Assembly: GCA_023957385.1 (NCBI GenBank)
Contig: JAMLGZ010000002.1
Coordinates: 248,001 to 312,000, forward strand
DNA from: Brumimicrobium sp.
GTDB lineage: Bacteria > Bacteroidota > Bacteroidia > Flavobacteriales_D > Crocinitomicaceae
Length of the DNA stretch: 64,000 bases
Direction of reading: 5' to 3'
The notes under the pieces were generated by a model. It did no database searches. It saw only the letters and a list, made by a program, of their open reading frames with translations, and was not told where the DNA came from. Shown here one piece after another: positions 25,468-33,811 of the stretch; the first letter of the stretch is position 1, and each line of letters opens with the position of its first letter. Made by a program: the position numbers and the translations under genes.

Positions 25468-25929
25468 TTATTGAAAATATTCGTGAAAAGTTTGGTAAGA
25501 ATGCTCTAATTCATTTACAATTTTCTGAGCATCTTCTATGTTTTCAGCCTCACCCAAAGCTTTTGTTAAGTCTAAATGCGGATGTAACCACTTATGTAAT
25601 TCATCGTGACTCTCACCTTCCATAGTACAACTTTTGATTAAATGATTATTTGCCTCTTTCACGTTATTGGCTAAACTTTTATAATCTTCATCTTTTTCTT
25701 GAAGATACGCATTTACCAATTTTTCTCCTTCTTCAATAAAAGGTTTCATTTCTTCATTGATAGTCCATTTTTGACCATCAATTAACTGAATTGCTTCAAT
25801 ATTGTGCTCTTCATGCTCATGATGTTCAGTTGCTTCAACTTCATGATGTTCTTCCTGTGGGGCGTCAGTATGGTTACAAGCAATGAGCAAGCAACTAGCT
25901 ATCCCGGCAATTAAAATCTGTTTTTTCAT
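25468..25929 (-). CDS. His-rich lipoprotein, function unknown
   Basis: This 153-aa protein has a lipoprotein signal MKKQILIAGIASCLLIACNH (lipobox LIAC). A short His/Glu cluster (residues about 27-43: HHEVEATEHHEHEEHN) follows, which could bind metal ions. The rest is a helical domain (WTINEEMKPFIEEGEKLVNAYL... SLANNVKEANNHLIKSCTMEGESHDELHKWLHPHLDLTKALGEA...) with further conserved-looking His, Cys and Met residues. Such proteins recur near metal-handling genes in Bacteroidota. Here the Nramp transporter lies 0.9 kb away, but with the SDR gene between. Metal binding is inference. Confidence 0.8.
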   Translation of the reverse strand: MKKQILIAGIASCLLIACNHTDAPQEEHHEVEATEHHEHEEHNIEAIQLIDGQKWTINEEMKPFIEEGEKLVNAYLQEKDEDYKSLANNVKEANNHLIKSCTMEGESHDELHKWLHPHLDLTKALGEAENIEDAQKIVNELEHSYQTFHEYFQ

Positions 25930-25951
25930 AAAATCTTATTTTGTATTAAGA

Positions 25952-25959
25952 CAAAGATA
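25952..25959 (-). promoter_or_regulatory. Promoter (-7 TATCTTTG) of the His-rich lipoprotein
   Basis: This is an exact TAnnTTTG match, 22 bp upstream of the ATG at 25929. Confidence 0.65.
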
Positions 25960-26044
25960 TCCAAAATAGAGAGAATATAGTTGTTTGGAGAACTTAATTT
26001 AAGATTTTGCGTATATCATGATATATTGTTAATTATTTTGGGTA

Positions 26045-26830
26045 ATGATCGAAATTAATCTAAAAGGAAAACATGCTATTGTGTGTGGTAGTACACAGGG
26101 TATTGGTAAACAAGTTGCTATGACACTTTCTTCATTGGGAGCCTCCATTACTTTGATTGCACGAAACGAAGAAAAGCTAAAGCAGGTATTAAAAGAATTG
26201 ACTCCTAATGCGAAAAATGATTATATCGTTGCCGATTTTTCTAAGCCACTTGAATTAGAGAAAAAAATACAGCATTGGGCTGAAAAGAAAAAGGCGCACA
26301 TTTTAGTTAATAATACAGGTGGACCTACAGGTGGGCCTATTCGTAATGCGAAAGCAATGGAATTTATAGATGCCTTCAATCAACATTTGATTTGTAATCA
26401 TGTTTTGGTTCAAACACTTTACCCCATTATGCGAGAAGAAGGATATGGCAGGATTATTAACATTGTCTCAACCAGTGTAAAACAACCTTTGAATGGGTTG
26501 GGTGTTTCTAATACGATACGTGGTGCTGTTGCCAATTGGAGTAAAACGTTAGCGAATGAATTAGGTCAATTTAATATTACAGTAAATAATATCTTACCTG
26601 GCCCGACAAACACATCTCGTATTCAATCAATAGCAGAGAGTGAGACAGCAAAATCTTCTGGATTAGATTATCAAGAAATCGTAGATAGCATGGCTGCTTC
26701 TGTGCCAATGAAACGAATAGCAGAACCTCAAGAGATTGCAAATGCAGTTGCCTTTTTGGCAACTCCCGCAGCGAGTTATATCAATGGAATTAATTTACCT
26801 GTAGATGGTGGTAGAACAAAGTCACTCTAG
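26045..26830 (+). CDS. Atypical short-chain dehydrogenase/reductase family protein
   Basis: This 261-aa Rossmann-fold protein has AIVCGSTQGIGKQVAMTL (the TGxxxGxG-type cofactor motif as GSTQGIG, residues 14-20) and ILVNNTGGPTGG (the NNAG-type motif). At the C-terminus are RIAEPQEIANAVAFLATPAASYINGINLPVDGG. The catalytic Ser is likely in NIVSTSVKQP. Where the YxxxK motif is expected the sequence reads SNTIRGAVANWSKTLA, so Tyr appears replaced by Ser and Lys by Arg. This substitution is known from a subgroup of SDRs often named 3-oxoacyl-ACP reductase-like, so the protein may have a different mechanism or none. Its stop codon overlaps that of the convergent Nramp gene. Confidence 0.85.
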   Translation: MIEINLKGKHAIVCGSTQGIGKQVAMTLSSLGASITLIARNEEKLKQVLKELTPNAKNDYIVADFSKPLELEKKIQHWAEKKKAHILVNNTGGPTGGPIRNAKAMEFIDAFNQHLICNHVLVQTLYPIMREEGYGRIINIVSTSVKQPLNGLGVSNTIRGAVANWSKTLANELGQFNITVNNILPGPTNTSRIQSIAESETAKSSGLDYQEIVDSMAASVPMKRIAEPQEIANAVAFLATPAASYINGINLPVDGGRTKSL

Positions 26831-28716
26831 TTGTCCTTTACTATCATTACTGAAACTTTCACCCTGTGTCGAACCGCATCAACGGTTGTTCCAAACAACC
26901 AATCTTTGATTCCTGTGTGTCCATGCGCACCTAAAATTAATAAATCTACATCACTGTTGTTTACAATTTCTGGAATACTGTTCTTTGGAATACCAAACCC
27001 AAGCTTGGTTTCTATCGTATAACCTTGACTTTGAAGTTGTGCTTGGTAGTTCTGCAAATACTGCTGGTCACTATTTGTCTCAAAATCTTGCGTTTCTTTT
27101 CCATATATCTTAGCCCCAACGGTTTCTACCACATGGATTAGGGTATATTTGGCAGTATTTCCTCCTAATTGTAAAGCAGTAGAAATACTTCTCTTATCTG
27201 ATTCAGAAAAATCTACAGCTATTGCAATGTGCTGATATTGTCTACTTTGTTGTAACTTACCCATATCCACATTAGTGATGTGAGGAACCATATTTTTCTT
27301 CTTGAAAGAACGTTTTGCAATAAACGGTTCACACGTAATATAAATGAGTAGAAGAAGCAGAGATATTGCAAAAGGAACAACAAATATCCAAATGAATAGA
27401 GGTTGCTCAACCGATTCAAGCCATCGATTGATTTCATTGTATGCTAATCCAATGTTAAATCCAACTATGATAAGTGTTATGAACCAAGAAGCAATCTTGA
27501 GAGTTGTTTTAATATGGAATCCTTTCATCAACTCTTTGGAACTCACAAAGTGAATCAATGGTATGATGGCAAACCCAAGTTGAAGACTTAATACGACTTG
27601 ACTCAATACTAATAATTTTCCCGTGGAACTTTCACCAAAATAGAGTATTGCAACAATAGCTGGTACAATAGCTAATAACCGAGTGATGAGTCTGCGCACC
27701 CACGGTTGGATACGTAAATTGAGGTGACCTTCCATTACAATTTGACCAGCTAATGTACCTGTAATAGTAGAACTTTGCCCTGCAGCAATTAAGGCTAGAG
27801 CAAATAACATCGGAGCCCACTTTGTACCCAAAAGAGGTTCTAACATCTGATGCGCATCTTGTATTTCGGCCACATGAATTCCATTGGAATAGAACGTAGA
27901 AGCAGCCAATATAAGAATAGCTGCATTAACAAAGAACGCCATATTCAAAGCAATAGCAGAATCTATGAAATTAAATCGCAACGCCTCTTTAATCCCTTTC
28001 GTAGTACGTTCTATTTTACGTGATTGCACCAATGAAGAATGTAGATATAAATTGTGAGGCATTACTGTTGCGCCAATTATCCCAATAGCAATATAAAGCG
28101 CAGTACTGTTTGGTATAGAAGGAATAAACCCTTCTATTACTCCATGCATATCTGGCTCTGCAATAAACATTTGAATAAAAAATGAAATACCTATTATGAT
28201 AATTAGCATCAGAATGAAAGCTTCCATCTTACGTATGCCTTTATGCAATAAAAAGAGTAAGATAAAGCTATCCAAAGCGGTAATAGCAACTCCCCAGATC
28301 ATTGGTAGTCCAAAAAGCAGATTTAACCCAATAGCCATTCCAATAACTTCTGCTAAATCACATGCTACAATGGCTATCTCGGCTAAAATATAGAGTGAAA
28401 AATTAACAATTGGGTTATAGGTGTGACGTGAGGCCTGAGCTAAGTCTAGCCCACGAACAATACCTAAACGGGTGCTCAGGGTTTGTAATAGCAGTGCCAT
28501 AATATTGGACATCAGAATAACCCAAATCAAGGTATAGCCAAATTGACTTCCTGCTTCAATTCCTGTTGCCCAATTCCCTGGATCCATATAACCGACACTC
28601 ACAAGATACGCTGGACCTAAGAAAGCCAACAAACGTTTCCACCCTGATTTCTTCAGAGATGGGTCAACGGATTCGTGTACCTCTTCAAGCGATTTATGAT
28701 TATTATTTAGTTTCAA
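26827..28716 (-). CDS. Nramp-family divalent metal transporter with C-terminal universal stress (UspA) domain
   Basis: This roughly 629-aa fusion has residues 1-470 as an Nramp/MntH-type H+-coupled Mn2+/Fe2+ importer with about eleven helices. The metal-site motif in TM1 is SVGYMDPGNWATGI (DPGN), and TM6 has GATVMPHNLYLHSSLVQSR (the M-P-H motif). The last about 145 residues are a UspA domain (YQHIAIAVDFSESDKRSISTALQLGG ... VDLLILGAHGHTGIKDWLFGTTVDAVRHRVKVSVMIVKD) with the nucleotide-binding GxHGHxGxxxxxxGT pattern. The frame is open to an ATG at 28761, but a consensus promoter (28731-28738) lies inside that extension. A TTG at 28716 starts MKLNNNHKSLEEVHESV, which fits the family's usual N-terminus. 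Coupling of transport to stress or nucleotide signals is inference. Confidence 0.9.
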   Translation of the reverse strand: MKLNNNHKSLEEVHESVDPSLKKSGWKRLLAFLGPAYLVSVGYMDPGNWATGIEAGSQFGYTLIWVILMSNIMALLLQTLSTRLGIVRGLDLAQASRHTYNPIVNFSLYILAEIAIVACDLAEVIGMAIGLNLLFGLPMIWGVAITALDSFILLFLLHKGIRKMEAFILMLIIIIGISFFIQMFIAEPDMHGVIEGFIPSIPNSTALYIAIGIIGATVMPHNLYLHSSLVQSRKIERTTKGIKEALRFNFIDSAIALNMAFFVNAAILILAASTFYSNGIHVAEIQDAHQMLEPLLGTKWAPMLFALALIAAGQSSTITGTLAGQIVMEGHLNLRIQPWVRRLITRLLAIVPAIVAILYFGESSTGKLLVLSQVVLSLQLGFAIIPLIHFVSSKELMKGFHIKTTLKIASWFITLIIVGFNIGLAYNEINRWLESVEQPLFIWIFVVPFAISLLLLLIYITCEPFIAKRSFKKKNMVPHITNVDMGKLQQSRQYQHIAIAVDFSESDKRSISTALQLGGNTAKYTLIHVVETVGAKIYGKETQDFETNSDQQYLQNYQAQLQSQGYTIETKLGFGIPKNSIPEIVNNSDVDLLILGAHGHTGIKDWLFGTTVDAVRHRVKVSVMIVKDN

Positions 28717-28730
28717 GTATTTTGTTTTTA

Positions 28731-28738
28731 CAAAAGTA
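28731..28738 (-). promoter_or_regulatory. Promoter (-7 TACTTTTG) of the Nramp-USP gene
   Basis: This exact TAnnTTTG match lies within the longest open frame but upstream of the TTG at 28716. The predicted RNA start is about 28727, which supports the shorter protein. Confidence 0.5.
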
Positions 28739-28812
28739 GTGGAAAATAGGTATAATCTCATAATTTCTTGATTATATCTGGCACATTTTCTGTTTACATT
28801 TAAAAAGATTAT

Positions 28813-28820
28813 TATTTTTG
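28813..28820 (+). promoter_or_regulatory. Promoter (-7 TATTTTTG) of the thioredoxin-like protein
   Basis: This is an exact TAnnTTTG match, 17 bp before the ATG at 28838. Confidence 0.65.
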
Positions 28821-28837
28821 AACTTCAGAAAAATTAC

Positions 28838-30034
28838 ATGCAAAAATTAGTATACCTCACCTGTTTATTTATCACCTTAGCCACCACATTTTATACTCAA
28901 GCACAAGCTGATAATTGGAATTTATTTATCAAAAATGATATTGATGAATGGCTTCCTTTCCGTATTTCTTTTAAAGATGTTCAAGGAGAAAAATATTTGA
29001 ATATTAAAAATGCTGAAGAAGTTATTCAGTTGAAGCCTAGTCGAACAGTGAATGATACCACATTCTATCATTTCATTGATTATAATGCTGAAATTTGTTT
29101 TACACCAAGCGAAGAGAATATACTGACAGGATATTGGGTGAATTTTGAGAAGGAGCCAGTAGCTAAAAGACCAATCCGAGCAGAATTAATAAAAGGGAAT
29201 ATAGAGTCAACTTCTAAGGAGACAATGAAGCTGGATGGGCGTTGGAAGACAGACGTAATATTGCCTGATAGAAGCTACGATGCTGAATTAGTATTTACAT
29301 ACCAACAAGGAGATGTAATTTATGGAACAATCCGAACTAATGCTGGTGATTATCGATTTCTAGAAGGAAAGGTGGAAAGAAATAACTTTTACCTGAGTAA
29401 TTTTATGGGAAATTCTATCTTCCAAATTACAGGAGAGTGGAGAAATGATACAATTTTTGGAGTAATGCATACTGTCTTTAGAAGTAATATCCATACGATT
29501 TCCGTGCAAGACGCTGATTTCGCATTAAAAGATCCACTTACTGCAACTAAAATCATAAATGATAAGCCTTTTAATCTTGACTTAAAAGATGAAAATGGGA
29601 AGCAACATATATTTAATGACTTAATCAAAGACAAGGTGGCTATTGTTACCATCTTTGGTACTTGGTGCCCTAACTGTATCGATGAGCTTAATTACTTCAA
29701 AGAATTGCAGCAAAAATTCCCTGATCTTGCTATCGTGACTGTTGCATTTGAAACTTCCTCCAGTGAAGAAGTGAGAAAACAACGTGTAAAAGGATTTAAA
29801 CAGCGCAGAAATGTGGATATGCTAATCTTAGTTGCGGGGACACCTGTTCCAGAAAGTGTATTTTCCTATTTTCCTATGATAGATAGTTTCTCCTCTTACC
29901 CAACTTCTTTCTTACTTGATAAAAATGGAAAGATTGTTTCTACTCATACAGGATTTGATGGACCAGCAACTGGATCTCTATTTGATGAATATAAAGAACA
30001 TCTGGAAGGACAGATAAGAGAGTTAATGAAGTGA
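28838..30034 (+). CDS. TlpA-like thioredoxin-fold periplasmic protein
   Basis: This 398-aa protein has a signal peptide MQKLVYLTCLFITLATTFYTQAQA. A 200-residue N-terminal beta-rich region of unknown role resembles the extension found on many Bacteroidota TlpA proteins. The C-terminal AhpC/TSA-TlpA thioredoxin domain has IVTIFGTWCPNCIDELNYFKELQ, with the redox pair Cys-Pro-Asn-Cys near residue 277, and the cis-Pro region YPTSFLLDKNGKIVSTHTGFDGP. It probably reduces disulphides of exported proteins, for example in cytochrome c maturation or repair. It converges with the DsbA-like gene 11 bp away; both are thiol-redox proteins but are on opposite strands. Confidence 0.88.
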   Translation: MQKLVYLTCLFITLATTFYTQAQADNWNLFIKNDIDEWLPFRISFKDVQGEKYLNIKNAEEVIQLKPSRTVNDTTFYHFIDYNAEICFTPSEENILTGYWVNFEKEPVAKRPIRAELIKGNIESTSKETMKLDGRWKTDVILPDRSYDAELVFTYQQGDVIYGTIRTNAGDYRFLEGKVERNNFYLSNFMGNSIFQITGEWRNDTIFGVMHTVFRSNIHTISVQDADFALKDPLTATKIINDKPFNLDLKDENGKQHIFNDLIKDKVAIVTIFGTWCPNCIDELNYFKELQQKFPDLAIVTVAFETSSSEEVRKQRVKGFKQRRNVDMLILVAGTPVPESVFSYFPMIDSFSSYPTSFLLDKNGKIVSTHTGFDGPATGSLFDEYKEHLEGQIRELMK

Positions 30035-30045
30035 TAGATATTTAT

Positions 30046-30747
30046 CTAATCACAATTTCCATCCATATCACATGAATCACCCTGATTTAGAATTTCGATA
30101 TTATTCTCTTGAGCAAATTCATGGTAACTTTTTTCTAAAGCCCTTGTGAATGTTTCTACTGGTTGGGCTCCTGAAATAGCATATTTATTATTAAACACAA
30201 AAAAAGGCACACCTGATATACGCAATTGCTGTGAACGAACGATGTCTTGTTTAACCTCTTGTGTATAAATGTCCGAAGTAAAAATTGCTTCAATTTCAGC
30301 TACATCTATACCGATTTCTTTTCCAATTTTTAGTAAAGATTGGTTGTCATCAATGTTTACACCATCAGTGAAATGCGCTTTGAATAATGCTTCTTCGGCT
30401 TCATTGGCCTTATTATGCTTTTGAGCCAACTTGATCAGACGATGTGCTTTAAATGAATTAGCAACGACAGCTTTATCGAAGTTAAAAACTAAACCCAACT
30501 CTTTCCCCATCTCTACCGGATGATGCATCATTTGTTGTGCTTGTTCTTTACTAATCCCTTTATTTTGAACAAAATAATCCAAGGTGTTGATGTTTTCATC
30601 TGTCTCTATCGTTGGGTCTAATTCATAACTATGCCATACCACTTCTAGCTTATCACCATCTTTAAATTGTGATAATGCCTGCTCTAAATTATGTTTTCCT
30701 ATGTAGCAAAATGGACAACGGATATCTGACCAAATATCTATCTTCAT
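30046..30747 (-). CDS. DsbA-family oxidoreductase (FrnE-like)
   Basis: This 233-aa protein has MKIDIWSDIRCPFCYIGKHNLEQAL with a CPFC active site at residues 12-15 and no signal peptide, so it is cytoplasmic. The inserted helical domain and C-terminal QQLRISGVPFFVFNNKYAISGAQPVETFTRALE (cis-Pro GVPFF) are typical of the FrnE / 2-hydroxychromene-2-carboxylate isomerase branch. FrnE proteins act as thiol oxidoreductases in oxidative stress. It lies 42 bp downstream of pirin on the same strand and is probably co-transcribed. The C-terminal tail contains a second Cys pair (GDSCDMDGNCD), which may be redox-active or metal-binding. Confidence 0.92.
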   Translation of the reverse strand: MKIDIWSDIRCPFCYIGKHNLEQALSQFKDGDKLEVVWHSYELDPTIETDENINTLDYFVQNKGISKEQAQQMMHHPVEMGKELGLVFNFDKAVVANSFKAHRLIKLAQKHNKANEAEEALFKAHFTDGVNIDDNQSLLKIGKEIGIDVAEIEAIFTSDIYTQEVKQDIVRSQQLRISGVPFFVFNNKYAISGAQPVETFTRALEKSYHEFAQENNIEILNQGDSCDMDGNCD

Positions 30748-30789
30748 ACGTTTACTTTTTTGTGTAACAAGTATATGTCTTTTTTGTTT

Positions 30790-31662
30790 CTATTCTAAAT
30801 ATCCAAACTTCCCCATATTGAAATCTTCAAATGCTTCAATCAATTCTTCACGGGTATTCATCACGAAAGGACCGTGTGCTGCAATAGGCTCTCTAATAGG
30901 CTCACCACTTAAGACAAGTACAATCGCATTTTCATTGGCCTCAATAGTAAAATCTTCTCCTTTATTGTCGAATAGTACCAAATGGTCTTGCGGAATTTCT
31001 TGGTCATTCATTTTTACAGTCCCCTCAATAACAATAGCAAAAGTGGTATAGTTAAATGGGAATGTAAATGTTGCTTTTCCTCCTTTATTTAACTTTGCAT
31101 TCATCATGTGAACAGGAGTGAAAGTAGAAGCAGGTCCTTTTGTATCTAAATATTCCCCTGCAATTACTTCGATATATCCAGCATCATCTTTTAGTATATG
31201 CTTTCCCATTTTATCGTTGGAGATTGCCTGATATTTAGGAGCACTTCTTTTATCTTTTGCTGGTAGATTTACCCAAAGTTGCACCATTTGGAAGTCACCC
31301 CCTTGTCTGCTGAAATTTTCTTCATGAAATTCTTTGTGCAAAACTCCATTTGCAGCCGTCATCCATTGTACATCACCTTGGTGAATAACACCACCACCTC
31401 CGCTGCTATCATGATGAGCTACGCTGCCGTGATAAGCAATCGTTACTGTCTCAAATCCTTTGTGTGGATGTACACCTACACCTCTCGGTGTATCTGTTGG
31501 GGACATGTAGAATTTAGAATTATAATCCAATACAAGAAATGGATCCATTCTGTTAAAATTTAATTTTGGAACACCTGGAATAAATCCATGTACTCTAAAT
31601 CCATCACCTACCATGTGGGGAGTTGGGGGGGCTATAATTGCTTCAATGTTTCTAAAATTCAT
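30790..31662 (-). CDS. Pirin family protein
   Basis: This 290-aa bicupin protein has the pirin N-terminal signature GVGVHPHKGFETVTIAYHGSVAHHDSSG...GDVQWMTAANGVLHKE; the His and Glu residues bind iron. The C-terminal pirin domain (ATFTFPFNYTTFAIVIEGTV...) follows. Pirins include quercetinases and redox-linked regulators; the role here is not determined. It leads a two-gene operon with the FrnE-like oxidoreductase and has a consensus promoter 21 bp upstream, suggesting a shared redox-stress role (inference). Confidence 0.95.
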   Translation of the reverse strand: MNFRNIEAIIAPPTPHMVGDGFRVHGFIPGVPKLNFNRMDPFLVLDYNSKFYMSPTDTPRGVGVHPHKGFETVTIAYHGSVAHHDSSGGGGVIHQGDVQWMTAANGVLHKEFHEENFSRQGGDFQMVQLWVNLPAKDKRSAPKYQAISNDKMGKHILKDDAGYIEVIAGEYLDTKGPASTFTPVHMMNAKLNKGGKATFTFPFNYTTFAIVIEGTVKMNDQEIPQDHLVLFDNKGEDFTIEANENAIVLVLSGEPIREPIAAHGPFVMNTREELIEAFEDFNMGKFGYLE

Positions 31663-31683
31663 AACTCATTGTTTTTATTGATA

Positions 31684-31691
31684 CAAAGATA
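31684..31691 (-). promoter_or_regulatory. Promoter (-7 TATCTTTG) of the pirin operon
   Basis: This is an exact TAnnTTTG match, 21 bp upstream of the pirin ATG, in the gap it shares with the divergent rdgB promoter. Confidence 0.7.
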
Positions 31692-31795
31692 CTAAGGAAG
31701 TTAGGAGGGGGCATTGATGTATGATAAGAAGTGTGAGGGAATAGTATATTTCAAAATATAGCTGGAGATGAAGAGAGAAAAAATGGAACTTATTT

Positions 31796-31803
31796 TATCT
31801 TTG
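31796..31803 (+). promoter_or_regulatory. Promoter (-7 TATCTTTG) of rdgB-radA
   Basis: This is an exact TAnnTTTG match, 23 bp before the rdgB ATG, with the same octamer as the divergent pirin promoter. Confidence 0.7.
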
Positions 31804-31826
31804 TATTTCTTACAATTACTCCTCGT

Positions 31827-32426
31827 ATGAATAAAATAGAACTCATTTTTGCTACACATAATAACAATAAGGCCCAGGAAATTCAGAATCTGTTTCCTGA
31901 TTTTGTAGTAGTTAAAACATTGGGTGATATTGGATGTCATGAGGAGATTCCAGAAACCCAAAAAACCATAGAAGGAAATGCTCTTCAAAAAGCAAAATAC
32001 GTGTTTGAGAACTACAACTATAATTGTTTTGCAGATGATACGGGACTAGAAATAGATGCTTTGGACGGTGAACCTGGTGTGTATAGCGCACGTTATGCTG
32101 GACCCCAAAAGAACAGTGATGATAATATGGATCTGGTGCTGCAAAAATTAACAACTGAAAACAATAGAAAGGCACATTTTAAAACAGTGATTGCTTTGGT
32201 AATTGATGGTGAACAACATTTGTTTGAAGGCATTGTTGAAGGAGCTATCCGAACTGAAAAAACGGGTACTGAAGGTTTTGGATATGACCCGATCTTTGAA
32301 CCTGAAAACAAAGGAAAAACTTTTGCGGAAATGTCATTGGATGAAAAGAACTCCTGTAGTCATCGAAGTAGAGCAATTGAAAAATTAGTTGCATATTTGA
32401 GAGAATTAAATAGAACAAATGAGTAA
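31827..32426 (+). CDS. rdgB: XTP/dITP diphosphatase (RdgB/HAM1)
   Basis: This 199-aa house-cleaning enzyme hydrolyses ITP, dITP and XTP to monophosphates, preventing their incorporation into DNA and RNA. Visible motifs are IFATHNNNKAQEIQNLFPD (substrate-binding TxNxxK) and CFADDTGLEIDALDGEPGVYSARYAG. Later it has EGFGYDPIFEPENKGKTFAEMSLDEKNSCSHRSRAIEKL, which holds metal- and base-binding residues. Length is normal. It overlaps radA by 8 bp; together they form a genome-integrity operon. Confidence 0.96.
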   Translation: MNKIELIFATHNNNKAQEIQNLFPDFVVVKTLGDIGCHEEIPETQKTIEGNALQKAKYVFENYNYNCFADDTGLEIDALDGEPGVYSARYAGPQKNSDDNMDLVLQKLTTENNRKAHFKTVIALVIDGEQHLFEGIVEGAIRTEKTGTEGFGYDPIFEPENKGKTFAEMSLDEKNSCSHRSRAIEKLVAYLRELNRTNE

Positions 32427-33783
32427 AGTTAAGTCAGCCTATTTTTGCCAAAACTGCGGTTATGAAGCGCCCAAATGGTTAGGACGTTGCCCATCTTGTA
32501 GCGAGTGGAATACCTTTGTAGAGGAAGTGGTAAGTAAAGGGAAAAAGGAGGTTACAGCCTTCTCAAAATTCTCTAAGCGACAAGCTCAACCTCATGCCAT
32601 CCATGAAATTGAAGATGCACCACAGCAAAGAGCGAATATGGTGGATGGAGAAATTAATCGTGTATTGGGTGGTGGTTTGGTGCCTGGTTCTTTGGTGCTA
32701 TTTGGTGGTGAGCCTGGTATTGGAAAATCTACCTTGATGCTCCAAATGGCAATGCAGGAAAAAAATTGTAAGATTTTATACGTGTCGGGAGAAGAAAGCG
32801 AACAACAAATTAAAATGCGGGCAGAGCGCATTGGGGACTTAAACCCGAATTGTTACTTATTAACTGAGACTCAACTGGAAAGTATCTTTTCCCATGCAGA
32901 AAGCCTTCAGCCAGATATGGTAATTATTGATTCTATCCAAACAATACACAGTGAGAACATTGAAAGTTCTCCTGGAAGTATTTCTCAAATCAGAGAATGT
33001 ACCGCAGAATTATTGCGTTTTGCGAAACAAACTGATACGCCTGTATTTCTGATTGGACATATTACCAAAGAAGGTTCGCTTGCTGGACCAAAGGTTTTGG
33101 AACACATGGTGGATACTGTTTTGCAATTTGAAGGCGACCGTAATCATGTATATCGTTTATTGCGAAGCATTAAAAACCGTTTTGGCTCTACCAATGAATT
33201 GGGTATTTATGAAATGTTAGGAGATGGTTTACGTCAAGTAGAAAACCCGTCCGAGATCTTAATTTCAAGTCATCAGGATAAACTTTCGGGAGTCGCCATT
33301 GCAGCCACTTTAGAAGGTTTACGACCTATGTTAATTGAAGTGCAGGCTTTAGTGAGCACTGCGGCCTACGGAACTCCACAGCGAAGCGCTACCGGTTTTG
33401 ATTTGCGGAGATTAAATATGTTGCTTGCTGTGATGGAAAAACGATGTGGTTTTAAATTAGGTGCAAAAGATGTATTCCTAAATATTGCAGGTGGAATCAA
33501 GGTAAATGACCCGGCTATTGATTTAGCGGTGGTGGCTGCCATCTTATCTTCTAATGTGGACGTAGCTATCGAAAAGAACATTTGTCTTTCTGCAGAAGTT
33601 GGTTTATCTGGAGAAATTAGAGCAGTGAATCGTATCAACCAACGTATTTCAGAAGCTGAGAAATTAGGCTTTAAAAAGATAATTGTAGCCAAAGACAATA
33701 AAGGAATAGACGCACAAAAATCTAAAATCGAAATTGTGCAATGCTCTCGTATTGAGGAGGTGTTGAAAGAACTATTCGCTTAA
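32419..33783 (+). CDS. radA: DNA repair protein RadA
   Basis: This 454-aa RecA-related, branch-migration helicase stimulates recombination intermediates. The N-terminal four-cysteine zinc finger is YFCQNCGYEAPKWLGRCPSC (residues 8-27). Walker A is FGGEPGIGKSTL, the RadA-specific motif is KNRFGS, and the C-terminal Lon-like domain has KLGAKDVFLNIAGGIKVNDPAIDLA. All are intact and the length is standard. It is the second gene after rdgB, with an 8-bp overlap. Confidence 0.97.
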   Translation: MSKVKSAYFCQNCGYEAPKWLGRCPSCSEWNTFVEEVVSKGKKEVTAFSKFSKRQAQPHAIHEIEDAPQQRANMVDGEINRVLGGGLVPGSLVLFGGEPGIGKSTLMLQMAMQEKNCKILYVSGEESEQQIKMRAERIGDLNPNCYLLTETQLESIFSHAESLQPDMVIIDSIQTIHSENIESSPGSISQIRECTAELLRFAKQTDTPVFLIGHITKEGSLAGPKVLEHMVDTVLQFEGDRNHVYRLLRSIKNRFGSTNELGIYEMLGDGLRQVENPSEILISSHQDKLSGVAIAATLEGLRPMLIEVQALVSTAAYGTPQRSATGFDLRRLNMLLAVMEKRCGFKLGAKDVFLNIAGGIKVNDPAIDLAVVAAILSSNVDVAIEKNICLSAEVGLSGEIRAVNRINQRISEAEKLGFKKIIVAKDNKGIDAQKSKIEIVQCSRIEEVLKELFA

Positions 33784-33811
33784 GAATCTTTCAAAATAAC
33801 TGAAAGTAATC

